Positions 8,629 through 16,091 of a stretch of DNA of 26,929 nt are shown one piece after another (position 1 is the stretch's first letter; the number at the start of each line of letters is the position of its first letter). A program made the translations under genes and the position numbers. A model generated the notes under the pieces. The model saw nothing but the letters and a program-made list of their open reading frames with translations. It was not told where the DNA came from and ran no database searches. This DNA is from JBKJVQ01 sp046717125 (GTDB taxonomy: Bacteria > Pseudomonadota > Alphaproteobacteria > Rhizobiales > Methyloligellaceae), in contig JBKJVQ010000244.1 of the NCBI GenBank assembly GCA_046717125.1, positions 1 to 26,929 on the forward strand, read 5' to 3'.

Positions 8629-10215
8629 TCAAACCTGATCGAAAATGGAATCGCGCAGCACCGCGCCGTCGGCCGTGCGCGGGATCTTTTTCACCACGAC
8701 GAGCTGGTCGGGAATCTTGTACGGCGCGACTTCCCGCATGCCGAGATGCCGGACGAAGGCGTCGATCGACGGCGTATGGTCCGGGCGCGGCACGATCGCG
8801 GCGAACAGCCGCTCGCCAAGAATCTTGTCAGGCAGCGAAACCGCCGCCGCGTCGAGATAGCCGGGGAACGCGGCGTAGAGCGCATCAAGCTCCGCAGCGC
8901 AAACCGATACGCCGCCATGCTGGATCACCCGCGGATCCCGCTCGCAGCGGACGAAGCTCGCGGCCTCCTCATCGACCGCGCAGGCGATGCGCGTGTTGAC
9001 GAAAGCGAGGCCGGCCTCGTCCTGGGGTGTGATCGCCGCGCCGCGCAGATAAAGCTCGCCGACAAGCGCGTGTGTGCCGCCGCCGTTCCGGACGCTGCCG
9101 CGAACCCGCGTCTCAACCTGACACGGACTGTCCTCCCCGATCCGGCCAAGCGGCACGCGGGCGGGATCGTCACCGGGCCTGCGTCTGCTGATCGACAACC
9201 CGAGCTGCGCGAGATTGTGCACGTCGTAGAGCGGCGCGACGATCCCGTCCGCCGCAAGGTCCGGATAGGACCGGCGCGGCCCGAGCCACACGCAGGCCAC
9301 CGCATCGAGACCAGCCCGTTCGCTCAACACCCCATCCGCCGCCAGCGTCTCGATGACGGCGCTCGGCCCTGCCACATGGCTCGCGCGCATCCGGGAAAGC
9401 TGTAACGCGAACGCGCGGAAATCGAACGGCGGATGCGGCAGCAGCGTCGCGCCGCTGATGAGCCACGGCATCAATCCAAGCCCCAGACCGGCCACGCCCG
9501 TCGCCGGATAGGGCACGAGCAGCCGGTCGTCGGCTTCGATGCGCATTGTCCGGACGGTAAGTCGGCCGAGCGCAATCAGGCCCGATTGGCTATGCAGGAC
9601 GGGCGCGATGTCGGTCTCGGCGTTGGCCGTCCAGAGGACAAGGCTGTCGCGTGGGGCGAAGGTCGAGCCTTCGCCGATCGCGTGCACGAAAGGTTCGCCG
9701 TCGAACAGCGGATCGAGCGCGGCGATGCCGTCCGGCAGTTCCGTGCCGATGCCCAACACGTGGCGCACCGAGGAGAATTCGGCAGCGAGGTCGCGCATGA
9801 CGGCGGCATGATCGTGGTCGCCGATCCGTCCCGCGGTGACGACCGCGCGCGGTGGCCGCAGCCCAAAGGCGCGTGCGATCTCGCTGCGCCGCCACAGCAG
9901 CGGCAGGGCGCTGACTTTCATCCCGGCGCGCCATGCGCCGAGCATGATGATGAGCTGCTCGGCGATGTTCGGCAGTTGCAGTGCGACCGTGTCGCCTTGC
10001 TTCAGTCCGAGCTCAAGAAACAGGGCGGCGATTTCGCCCGCGCGCTGGTCAGCCTCGGCGAAGGTAAGGCGTCGCGGACCTCCCATCCCGAGGGCGGCGC
10101 GCTGGTCGGATTCGACAATCGCGATCGCATCCGGACGGGTGCGGGCATGAAACGCGAGCAGGGCAGGCGCGGATTCGATGCTGTCGACAGCAATCTCCGA
10201 GGCTGGCCGCTGCAT
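8629..10215 (-). CDS. Adenylate-forming (AMP-binding) fold protein with degenerate ATP motifs
   Basis: 528-residue protein with the overall layout of class I acyl/aryl-CoA ligases: TFAEADQRAGEIAALFLELG and QLPNIAEQLIIMLGAWRAG at the N-terminus, GELYLRG at 386-392, and a C-terminal subdomain with AELDALYAAFPGYLDAAAV and VAPYKIPDQLVVVKKIPRTA. The residues needed for adenylation appear lost. The Ser/Thr/Gly-rich phosphate loop is replaced by WTANAETDIAPVLHSQ (about 195-210). The YGxTE-type motif is replaced by YDVHNLAQLG (330-339). The usual catalytic lysine near the C-terminus is alanine at 518 (PRTADGAVL). It follows the binding-protein gene by 9 bp and is probably co-transcribed with it. It could be a pseudoenzyme, or a ligase with unusual chemistry. 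Substrate unknown. Confidence 0.8.
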   Translation of the reverse strand: MQRPASEIAVDSIESAPALLAFHARTRPDAIAIVESDQRAALGMGGPRRLTFAEADQRAGEIAALFLELGLKQGDTVALQLPNIAEQLIIMLGAWRAGMKVSALPLLWRRSEIARAFGLRPPRAVVTAGRIGDHDHAAVMRDLAAEFSSVRHVLGIGTELPDGIAALDPLFDGEPFVHAIGEGSTFAPRDSLVLWTANAETDIAPVLHSQSGLIALGRLTVRTMRIEADDRLLVPYPATGVAGLGLGLMPWLISGATLLPHPPFDFRAFALQLSRMRASHVAGPSAVIETLAADGVLSERAGLDAVACVWLGPRRSYPDLAADGIVAPLYDVHNLAQLGLSISRRRPGDDPARVPLGRIGEDSPCQVETRVRGSVRNGGGTHALVGELYLRGAAITPQDEAGLAFVNTRIACAVDEEAASFVRCERDPRVIQHGGVSVCAAELDALYAAFPGYLDAAAVSLPDKILGERLFAAIVPRPDHTPSIDAFVRHLGMREVAPYKIPDQLVVVKKIPRTADGAVLRDSIFDQV

Positions 10216-10224
10216 GTCGCGGCC

Positions 10225-12069
10225 TCAGCGAATGGCGGATCGCTCGGCCGGGACGCGCCACCACGCGCTCGGCTGCGGTCCGGTCAATGGCGTTGTGTCG
10301 GGAAGTGCGATGAAACTGCGGCGGGCGAGCCATTGGCCGGGAAGATGAAACAAAGGAACGACATAGGCCCCGGACATCAGCACGCGATCGAGCGCGCGCA
10401 CCGCCGAGGTGAACTTCGCCCGGTCCGTCTGCGCCAGCAGCGCGCCGATCAGGGCGTCGACCCCCGGACTGCTCACGCCGGCATAGTTGAAGCTGCCATC
10501 CGCTTCGGCCGCGGCGCGCGAGAACCGGAAGCCCTGCTCATTGCCTGGCGAAAGCGAAGCCGGCCACAGGGTCTGGATCATGTCGAAGTCGAATGTCTGT
10601 TTGCGCCGCTCGTACTGAGCTGAATCAACTAGCCGGATTCGCGCGTCGATGCCCACCTGTTTCAGCATCCGCGCATAAGCCAGCATCAGCCGCTCCTGCG
10701 CGCGTGTCGCCGCCAGCATGTCGAGCGTGAACGCCTCGCCTGTCTTCTCATTGACGAGGCGTCCGCCGCGCACGACCCAGCCTGCCTCCGCCAGGAGCTT
10801 CAGCGCCTCGCGACGGTTCTCGCGATTGCGGCCAGAGCCATCGGTCTCGCCGAGAGTCGATTTACCCTCCATGATCCGCGCGTCCACGGCCTCGGGATAG
10901 GGCGCGAGCAGTTCCCGTTCGAATTGATCGGCGGGATGGCCGAACGCGGCCAGCTCCGAGCGGGCGAAATAGCTGCGGCTCCGGTCATAGAGGCCGAAAT
11001 AGAGGTTGCGGTTCAGCCACTCGAAATCGAACAGGAGAATGAGCGCCTCGCGTACGCGGCGGTCCTGAAAGTTCGGCCGGCGCGTATTGACGACGAGTGC
11101 CGACATTCCGGCTGGCGTCTTCAGCGCGATCTCATCCTTGACGACGCGGCCGTCCTTCACCGCGGGAAACTCGTAGTCGCGTGCCCAGCGCCCCGGATCG
11201 TCCTCGGTGCGGACATGTACGAGACCCTTTTTGAAGGCTTCGAACAGCGCGTTGGCGTCGCGATAATATTCGTAGGCCAGAGAGTCGAAATTGTATTGGC
11301 CGCGATTGATCGGCAGATTTGCCGCCCAGTAATCGGGGTTGCGGCGGTACGTGACGCGGGAGCCCGGCTCGATGCGATCGACGACATAGGGACCGCTGCC
11401 GACGGGCGCCTTGAGCGAGGTCTGCTGGAACGTCTCCGGGTTGAGGATGTGCGAGGGGAGGATCGGCATCAGACCGAGGATCAGCGGAAGCTCCCGGTCG
11501 CCGCCTTCGCCAAGTTCGAACCGGATTGTGCGATCGTCCGGCATTTCGACTTTCGTGACACGGGAATAATACGAACGGTGGTTCGGCCTTCCGTGATCGC
11601 GCAGAACTTGGTGACTGAAGGCGACGTCCTTCGCCTTGATGGGCGATCCGTCCGAGAAGCGCGCGCCGTCCCGGAGACGAAACGTCACCCAGCTCCGGTT
11701 CTCCGGCGTCTCGATCGTTTCGGCGATCAGGCCGTAGAGCGTAAACGGCTCGTCAGGCGAGCGCGCCATCAGGCTCTCAAACACGAATTCGCGCAGGCCC
11801 GCTGCGGCAACGCCCTTGATGATGAACGGATTCATGCTGTCGAACGAGCCGAGTTGGCCGAACACCGCGTCACCGCCCTTGGGTGCGTCCGGGTTGACGC
11901 CGGGCAGATGCAGGAAATCGAACCCGAGCGCCGGCGCGCCGTGCATCGCGATTCCATGCTGAGGGGTCGATTCGGCCGCATGCGCGGGCGAAAAAAAAGC
12001 GAACGCGGCCGCCCACAAGGCGCATCGTACTGCGCGGAGAAGGAAGCCGGTCGGAGCGCTGCGCGGCAT
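10225..12069 (-). CDS. Periplasmic peptide-type ABC solute-binding protein (family 5, YejA-like)
   Basis: 614-residue extracellular solute-binding protein of family 5 (SBP_bac_5). A signal peptide is clear (RAVRCALWAAAFAFFSPAHA, then AES). Family motifs include GLIAETIETPENRSWVTFRL, DGARFSDGSPIKAKDVAFS, APVGSGPYVVDRIEPGSRV, YRRNPDYWAANLPINRGQYN and DRRVREALILLFDFEWLNRN. The length over 600 and the NRGQYNFD segment resemble the YejA branch, which in other bacteria feeds oligopeptides or microcin C to YejBEF. No permease or ATPase gene lies in this window, so its transporter is elsewhere or missing. Repeat copy B begins 15 bp upstream of the start codon, which lacks a strong Shine-Dalgarno site. 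It heads a two-gene unit with the ligase-like gene. Confidence 0.9.
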   Translation of the reverse strand: MPRSAPTGFLLRAVRCALWAAAFAFFSPAHAAESTPQHGIAMHGAPALGFDFLHLPGVNPDAPKGGDAVFGQLGSFDSMNPFIIKGVAAAGLREFVFESLMARSPDEPFTLYGLIAETIETPENRSWVTFRLRDGARFSDGSPIKAKDVAFSHQVLRDHGRPNHRSYYSRVTKVEMPDDRTIRFELGEGGDRELPLILGLMPILPSHILNPETFQQTSLKAPVGSGPYVVDRIEPGSRVTYRRNPDYWAANLPINRGQYNFDSLAYEYYRDANALFEAFKKGLVHVRTEDDPGRWARDYEFPAVKDGRVVKDEIALKTPAGMSALVVNTRRPNFQDRRVREALILLFDFEWLNRNLYFGLYDRSRSYFARSELAAFGHPADQFERELLAPYPEAVDARIMEGKSTLGETDGSGRNRENRREALKLLAEAGWVVRGGRLVNEKTGEAFTLDMLAATRAQERLMLAYARMLKQVGIDARIRLVDSAQYERRKQTFDFDMIQTLWPASLSPGNEQGFRFSRAAAEADGSFNYAGVSSPGVDALIGALLAQTDRAKFTSAVRALDRVLMSGAYVVPLFHLPGQWLARRSFIALPDTTPLTGPQPSAWWRVPAERSAIR

Positions 12070-12084
12070 GATCGATCGCTTTAG

Positions 12085-12181
12085 AGCATGATGCCGAAAA
12101 GTGTGCAGTGGTTTTCGGACGACATCATGCTCCAGGCTGACAACCGATCACGCTTATGACGAAGTCAAAAACGTGATCGGT
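12085..12181 (+). repeat. Dispersed two-hairpin palindromic element, copy B
   Basis: Hairpin 1 spans 12085-12131 with arms agcatgatg and catcatgct around the core ccgaaaagtgtgcagtggtt. Hairpin 2 has perfect 10-bp arms accgatcacg (12143-12152) and cgtgatcggt (12172-12181). It lies between the divergent starts of the binding-protein gene (12069) and the IalB gene (12329), so any promoter for the former must lie within or beyond it. Confidence 0.87.
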
Positions 12182-12328
12182 CACAAGTAGCCACAATACA
12201 AATTGGCCCGCTTTGCGGCTGAATTGCAGGGGCTGCGAGGCGGCCACGCGACTGCCGTAATTCGGTGCATCTGGTAGGACCAGAGGCACTCGCGGGGGCG
12301 CGGGTGAGACGGGACGAGCTGCTCGATC

Positions 12329-13174
12329 ATGAAAGGCGAACGGCAAATGGTGGGTTCAAGGCAACCGGGCGTCTCGCGCGTCCGTAGCGGACTGCTCGCA
12401 TTGGGCGCGGCCGCGATTATGGCGGCCTCGGTTGCGCCGGCCATCGCACAGGATCAGCAGCCTGCGGCCAAGCCGGCTCAGGGCCAGCCAAAACAGGCGC
12501 AGCCGGCTCCGGGTCAGGCCAAGCAGGCGCAGCCGAAGGCCGGCGCGCCCGCGGGCCAGGCGCAGGCCAAGACTGATGAGAACGCGTGGGTCAAACTTTG
12601 TGACAAGGTTCCCCAGGCCGACAACAAGGAAATCTGTCTGACGCATCATGAGCGTCTCGACGGCAATTCCGGCATGGTTCTGGTTGCGGCCGCCATCCGC
12701 AAGGTCGAGGGGCAGGACAAGCAGCACATCCTCGTCACCATTCCGACGGCGATCGCACTGGCGATCCCGGCGGGCGTCCAGCTCAAGATCGACGAGCAGG
12801 AGCCGATGGCGATGAAATATTCGTTCTGCTACGCCACGAGTTGCCAGGCCGAGGCCGAGGTGACGCCGGATCTGCTCGACAGGCTCCGTAACGGCAAGCA
12901 GCTCGTCGTTGCGGCAATGAACATGCAGCGCAAGGCGGTCGGTTTTCCGGTTCCGCTTCAGGGCTTCGGCAAGGCCTATGACGGCGCGCCGATTGACAGC
13001 GCGAAGTATCAGGCGGCCCGCGAGCAGCTGATGAAAATCATCCAGAAGCGTCAGCAGGAGCTTGCGCAAAAGGCGCAGGAAGCGGCAAAGAACAAGCAGG
13101 CCAACGGCGCTCCCGCGCCGCAGGCGGGCGCTCAGCCGCCGGCTGCCCCAGCCGCGCCGAAGGTGGCGAATTAG
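12329..13174 (+). CDS. Invasion-associated locus B (IalB) family secreted protein
   Basis: 281-residue exported protein of the IalB family, named for a Bartonella protein linked to erythrocyte invasion; in free-living Hyphomicrobiales the role is unknown, so no invasion role should be assumed. A signal peptide ends near SVAPAIAQDQ. A low-complexity Gln/Ala/Pro/Lys linker (about 41-85, repeated QAQP units) precedes the domain. The IalB domain (about 85-225) has paired cysteines in WVKLCDKVPQ, EICLTHHERL and YSFCYATSCQAEAEV, with LVTIPTAIALAIPAGVQLKI typical of the family. The C-terminus is Lys/Gln/Ala/Pro rich. Start choice is open: ATG at 12329 or in-frame ATG at 12347; both keep the signal peptide. 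A hairpin terminator follows directly. Confidence 0.88.
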   Translation: MKGERQMVGSRQPGVSRVRSGLLALGAAAIMAASVAPAIAQDQQPAAKPAQGQPKQAQPAPGQAKQAQPKAGAPAGQAQAKTDENAWVKLCDKVPQADNKEICLTHHERLDGNSGMVLVAAAIRKVEGQDKQHILVTIPTAIALAIPAGVQLKIDEQEPMAMKYSFCYATSCQAEAEVTPDLLDRLRNGKQLVVAAMNMQRKAVGFPVPLQGFGKAYDGAPIDSAKYQAAREQLMKIIQKRQQELAQKAQEAAKNKQANGAPAPQAGAQPPAAPAAPKVAN

Positions 13175-13199
13175 TCGAATTACCGGCTAGACGATCATC

Positions 13200-13229
13200 A
13201 AGGCCGCGCAGGCAACTGCGCGGCCTTTG
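13200..13229 (+). terminator. Rho-independent terminator after the IalB gene
   Basis: A perfect 12-bp stem, aaggccgcgcag (13200-13211) and ctgcgcggcctt (13216-13227), closes a gcaa loop and is followed by a short T-containing tract. It lies 25 bp after the IalB stop codon. Confidence 0.85.
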
Positions 13230-13258
13230 CTGTTGAGGCGTTGCGAAGCGTCCCCACG

Positions 13259-13380
13259 CAAAGATTGTCTTGGCCGGATTTATTCCGGCGATCCATAACC
13301 CGCAGCGTTCGTTTGCCGCTCCGTTCGTGGATATGGATGCCGACGAGTCCGGGCAAGACACCGAGTGCTGCGATCGAACC
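13259..13380. repeat. Intergenic repeat-like tract (degenerate, tail to tail between IalB and hspQ)
   Basis: This tract has no credible gene. It contains a gccgga/tccggc hairpin (13273-13289) and a second arm-like section, gatgccgacgagtccgggca. In one frame it reads MAGFIPAIHNPQ, which resembles a peptide I know from spurious ORFs over a widespread alphaproteobacterial intergenic repeat (GFIPAIH). No second copy occurs in this window, so the call rests on memory. Confidence 0.5.
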
Positions 13381-13399
13381 GGGCAAACCAACTCCGCCG

Positions 13400-13726
13400 C
13401 TAATGCTCCTGCACGAAGCGGAAGCGATAGACGCCGTTTTCCAGATCCTCGAACAGGTCGGAGACCTGCGGATGCCGAAGCGGTTCGTCCGACATATCCT
13501 CGACCAGATTCTGCTCGGACACATAGGCGATGTATTCCGAGTCTTCGTTTTCGGCGAGCAGGTGATAGAACGGTTGATCCTTCACGGGGCGGATCTCGGC
13601 CGGGATCGCCTCCCACCATTCGTCCGTATTGTTGAAGGTCGGATCGACGTCGAAGATGACGCCGCGAAACGGGTATACGCGGTGGCGCACGACCTGTCCG
13701 ATCTGGAATTTCGCGGCTCGGATCAT
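13400..13726 (-). CDS. hspQ: Heat shock protein HspQ (hemimethylated-DNA-binding YccV family)
   Basis: 108-residue HspQ. The family core is clear: AKFQIGQVVRHRVYPFRGVI, FDVDPTFNNTDEWWEAIP, DQPFYHLLAENEDSEYIAYV, then SEQNLVEDMSDEPLRHPQV. In E. coli HspQ was described as a hemimethylated-DNA-binding factor and as an enhancer of Lon-type proteolysis; it acts in the cytoplasm. I start it at the ATG at 13726 (MIRAAKFQIG), which matches how the family usually begins. An in-frame GTG at 13780 has a better Shine-Dalgarno site (tgagg) and would add 18 residues, so the N-terminus is uncertain. It is a single minus-strand gene with no obvious co-transcribed partner. Confidence 0.93.
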   Translation of the reverse strand: MIRAAKFQIGQVVRHRVYPFRGVIFDVDPTFNNTDEWWEAIPAEIRPVKDQPFYHLLAENEDSEYIAYVSEQNLVEDMSDEPLRHPQVSDLFEDLENGVYRFRFVQEH

Positions 13727-13839
13727 CGAATTTCCGTTGAACCTGGTCCCCAATCGGTTCCGGGAAAGCGGGAGCTTCACCGTTCCTCAAATAGAATGGG
13801 AACGACAGGCGTCATGTCAACGCAGCCGCGAACCTTCAG

Positions 13840-13948
13840 AGTATGACGCCGAAAAGTGTGAAGCGGTTTTCGGACGACATCATGCTCAAATTATTTGAAT
13901 CGATCACGTTCATGGCTTTTGGTCGGTTCGACCAAAAGTCATCGTGGT
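13840..13948 (+). repeat. Dispersed two-hairpin palindromic element, copy C, overlapping the lyase 3' end
   Basis: Hairpin 1 spans 13840-13886 (arms agtatgacg and catcatgct) with core ccgaaaagtgtgaagcggtt. Hairpin 2 contains perfect 10-bp arms cttttggtcg (13916-13925) and cgaccaaaag (13929-13938) flanked by cgatcacg (13901-13908) and a partly matching atcgtggt. The right part runs into the minus-strand lyase gene and supplies its stop codon at 13910-13912 and roughly its last ten codons. Confidence 0.85.
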
Positions 13949-14986
13949 ATAGAGCCCGTATTCGACCGCGCGATCGGGCTCTTTCGCCGCAACCAGTTGG
14001 GCCAGGTCGAGGATCACCTTCGCCTGCTTCCAGGTGGCGTCGTCCTGCATCTTGCCGTCGATCATCACCGCGCCTGTGCCGTCAGGCATCGCCTCGACGA
14101 TCTTCGCGGCGATGGCGACCTCGGCGGGGTCGGGGCTAAACACCCGCTTTGCGATTTCGATCTGGGAGGGATGCAGCGACCACGCGCCGGCGCATCCCAT
14201 AAGGAACGCATTGCGGAATTGCGCTTCGCAGCCGGCCGCATCCGAGAAGTCCCCATACGGACCATAGAAAGCCTTGAGGCCCGAGGCCGCGCAGGCGTCG
14301 ACCATGCGTGCGATCGTGTAGTGCCACAAATCCTGCTGATAAAACGCGCGCGCGCTGCCGCCATCGTCCGCCAACACGCCATATTGCGGATGGCCTCCGC
14401 CGACGCGCGTCGTCTTCATGCGCCGTGAGGCGGCGAGGTCCGCTGGGCCGAGGCTCATGCCGTGCATGCGGGGACTGGCCCGCGCAATCTCGACGACATT
14501 GTTGACGCCCTCCGCGGTTTCCAGGATCGCGTGGATCAGGATGGGACGCGTGACGCCCGCTTTCGCTTCGAGCTGGGCGAGCAACTGGTCGAGGTAGTGG
14601 ATGTCCCACGCCCCCTCGACTTTCGGCAGCATGATGACATCGACTTTGTCGCCGGCTTCCATGACGATCTCGGTGATGTCGTCCAGCACCCAGGGCGAGT
14701 TCAGCGCGTTGACGCGCGTCCAGAGTCCGGTCGTGCCGAAATCGTTGGCCTTTGCCATCTGGATGAAGCCGCTTCGGGCGGCTTCCTTGGCATCGGCCGG
14801 CACCGCGTCTTCGAGATTGCCCAGCACGACGTCGACCTTCGGGATCAGGTCGCCGGTCTTGTCGCGGATTTTCGCCACATGCGGCGGCACGAAATGAATC
14901 ATGCGTTCAAGCCGCACCGGCAGTTCGCGGTATGGCGCCGGCGCGCCGGAGGCGAGTGGGGCATAGAAGCGGGCAGGGGATTTCAT
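13910..14986 (-). CDS. CoA ester lyase, HpcH/HpaI-CitE superfamily (malyl-CoA lyase-like)
   Basis: 358-residue member of the CitE-like CoA-ester lyase group, TIM-barrel enzymes that cleave or form malyl-CoA, methylmalyl-CoA or citramalyl-CoA with Mg2+. Expected landmarks are present: LGNLEDAVPADAKEAA (E59-D60), TRVNALNSPWV with R91, ILETAEGVNNV (E156) and MSLGPADLAAS (D183). The start at 14986 has a ggatagg ribosome site. It is about 30-40 residues longer than the characterised Rhodobacter and Methylobacterium malyl-CoA lyases I recall, with a longer N-terminus, so the exact substrate is uncertain. The last residues (MTFGRTDQKP) are encoded by a dispersed repeat and are unlikely to be ancestral. 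It lies downstream of the acyltransferase gene on the same strand, 88-101 bp away. Confidence 0.87.
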   Translation of the reverse strand: MKSPARFYAPLASGAPAPYRELPVRLERMIHFVPPHVAKIRDKTGDLIPKVDVVLGNLEDAVPADAKEAARSGFIQMAKANDFGTTGLWTRVNALNSPWVLDDITEIVMEAGDKVDVIMLPKVEGAWDIHYLDQLLAQLEAKAGVTRPILIHAILETAEGVNNVVEIARASPRMHGMSLGPADLAASRRMKTTRVGGGHPQYGVLADDGGSARAFYQQDLWHYTIARMVDACAASGLKAFYGPYGDFSDAAGCEAQFRNAFLMGCAGAWSLHPSQIEIAKRVFSPDPAEVAIAAKIVEAMPDGTGAVMIDGKMQDDATWKQAKVILDLAQLVAAKEPDRAVEYGLYTTMTFGRTDQKP

Positions 14987-15087
14987 GAAGCCTATCCGTG
15001 CGTTGGTGGTTGTTGGTGGCGTCTTTCAGCGGTTGGGTTGCTTAAGGAGCCGGATCGTCGGCCGCTCACTGCCTCGGAACGATTCCG

Positions 15088-15999
15088 TCAGGACCAGCGC
15101 CGGTTGCGCCACATCCATTGCTCGGGGTCCTGCCTGATCCAGCCTTCGAAGGTTTTTTGTATTTCCGCCAGGACCCACCTTATGTCTTCGGTCTGGTTGG
15201 CGGTGCGCGGCACCTTCTGCTCGTGGAATTCGACGCGGAACTTCGACTGCTTTCCGATCCGGACGCAGCGCCCGACCCAGAGTCTGGAGCCGACCCGGCG
15301 CACGATCATTGCGGCGATCGGATTGGTGCGCGCGGGCCGGCCGAAAAATGACACATCGATGCCTTGCCGGTCATAGAGATCGTTGATGAAACCAAGCCGC
15401 CCGCCTTGGCGCACATAGTCCGTGATCAGGCGCGCGGTTTTCTGAGCTTCGGCATTGTCGCCGGCCCTGCCGCGGCCGAACAGGCCGCCGGGATAGAGCT
15501 TTACGCGCTGCTCCCGGACCCATCTGTCTACGTATGGATTCTTGATGAGCCGATAGACACCGGCGGGTTTCACTCCGGCCTCGGTCGCGGGCCACATGCC
15601 GATCTCCCAGTTTCCCATATGGAGGGAAACAAACATGGTCGAACCGAGCTTCCCGACATAGCGCTTCCGGAAAACCTGATCTTCTAGAAAGATCCGGTCG
15701 TCGGACTCGCTCAGTATGCGGTCGATATTCATGGTCTCGACCATGACGCGGCCCAGATTATCCCACATCTCGTGCGCGATGCGCTCATGCTCAGATTTCG
15801 GTTTTTCCGGGAAGGCGATGGCGAGGTTTTCGAGCGCCCGTTTGTGCCCTTTTGTGAGCGGCCCCAGAATCTGCCAGACGCGCGCCGAGATGCTGGCCGC
15901 AGTCTCCAGCGGGAACAGGCGGACGAACCCCGCTATGGCGCGAACCACTCCGTATTCGAAGCGATAGCGGAGATCGAGAAGAAGGGAATTTTCGCGCAT
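15088..15999 (-). CDS. Lipid A biosynthesis lauroyl acyltransferase family protein (LpxL/HtrB-like)
   Basis: 303-residue membrane-associated acyltransferase of the LpxL/LpxM/HtrB family, which adds secondary acyl chains to lipid A at the inner membrane. The catalytic HX4E dyad is visible in FVSLHMGNWEIGM as H127 and E132. Other family features are PLETAASISARVW near the N-terminus, ALENLAIAFPEKPKSE (about 55-70), DRQGIDVSFFGRPA, and the C-terminal QDPEQWMWRNRRW. I start it at the ATG at 15999 (MRENSLLLDL), which has an AGGA nearby; an in-frame GTG at 16017 lacks a ribosome site. Which acyl chain it transfers, and whether the acceptor is lipid A or another lipid, cannot be told from sequence. 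Confidence 0.9.
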   Translation of the reverse strand: MRENSLLLDLRYRFEYGVVRAIAGFVRLFPLETAASISARVWQILGPLTKGHKRALENLAIAFPEKPKSEHERIAHEMWDNLGRVMVETMNIDRILSESDDRIFLEDQVFRKRYVGKLGSTMFVSLHMGNWEIGMWPATEAGVKPAGVYRLIKNPYVDRWVREQRVKLYPGGLFGRGRAGDNAEAQKTARLITDYVRQGGRLGFINDLYDRQGIDVSFFGRPARTNPIAAMIVRRVGSRLWVGRCVRIGKQSKFRVEFHEQKVPRTANQTEDIRWVLAEIQKTFEGWIRQDPEQWMWRNRRWS

Positions 16000-16091
16000 G
16001 GTTCCTGGGCTGCGCACCGAGAGGAAATTCGGTGGCGACGGTTGGTCGCAAACGACAACAGTTCGGTCAAGTCCCGGGAGGACACAACGCG

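Noticed and set aside
9433..10623. 396-codon plus-strand frame across the ligase-like and binding-protein genes
   Set aside because: It spans the junction of two real minus-strand genes and its translation is low-complexity Arg/Gly/Ala with no family signal.
10924..12084. 386-codon plus-strand frame antisense to the binding-protein gene
   Set aside because: The opposite strand encodes a complete family-5 binding protein with signal peptide; this frame is its antisense shadow.
13259..13380. Possible short protein MAGFIPAIHNPQ...
   Set aside because: This is the familiar spurious translation of an intergenic repeat; no ribosome site or family support.
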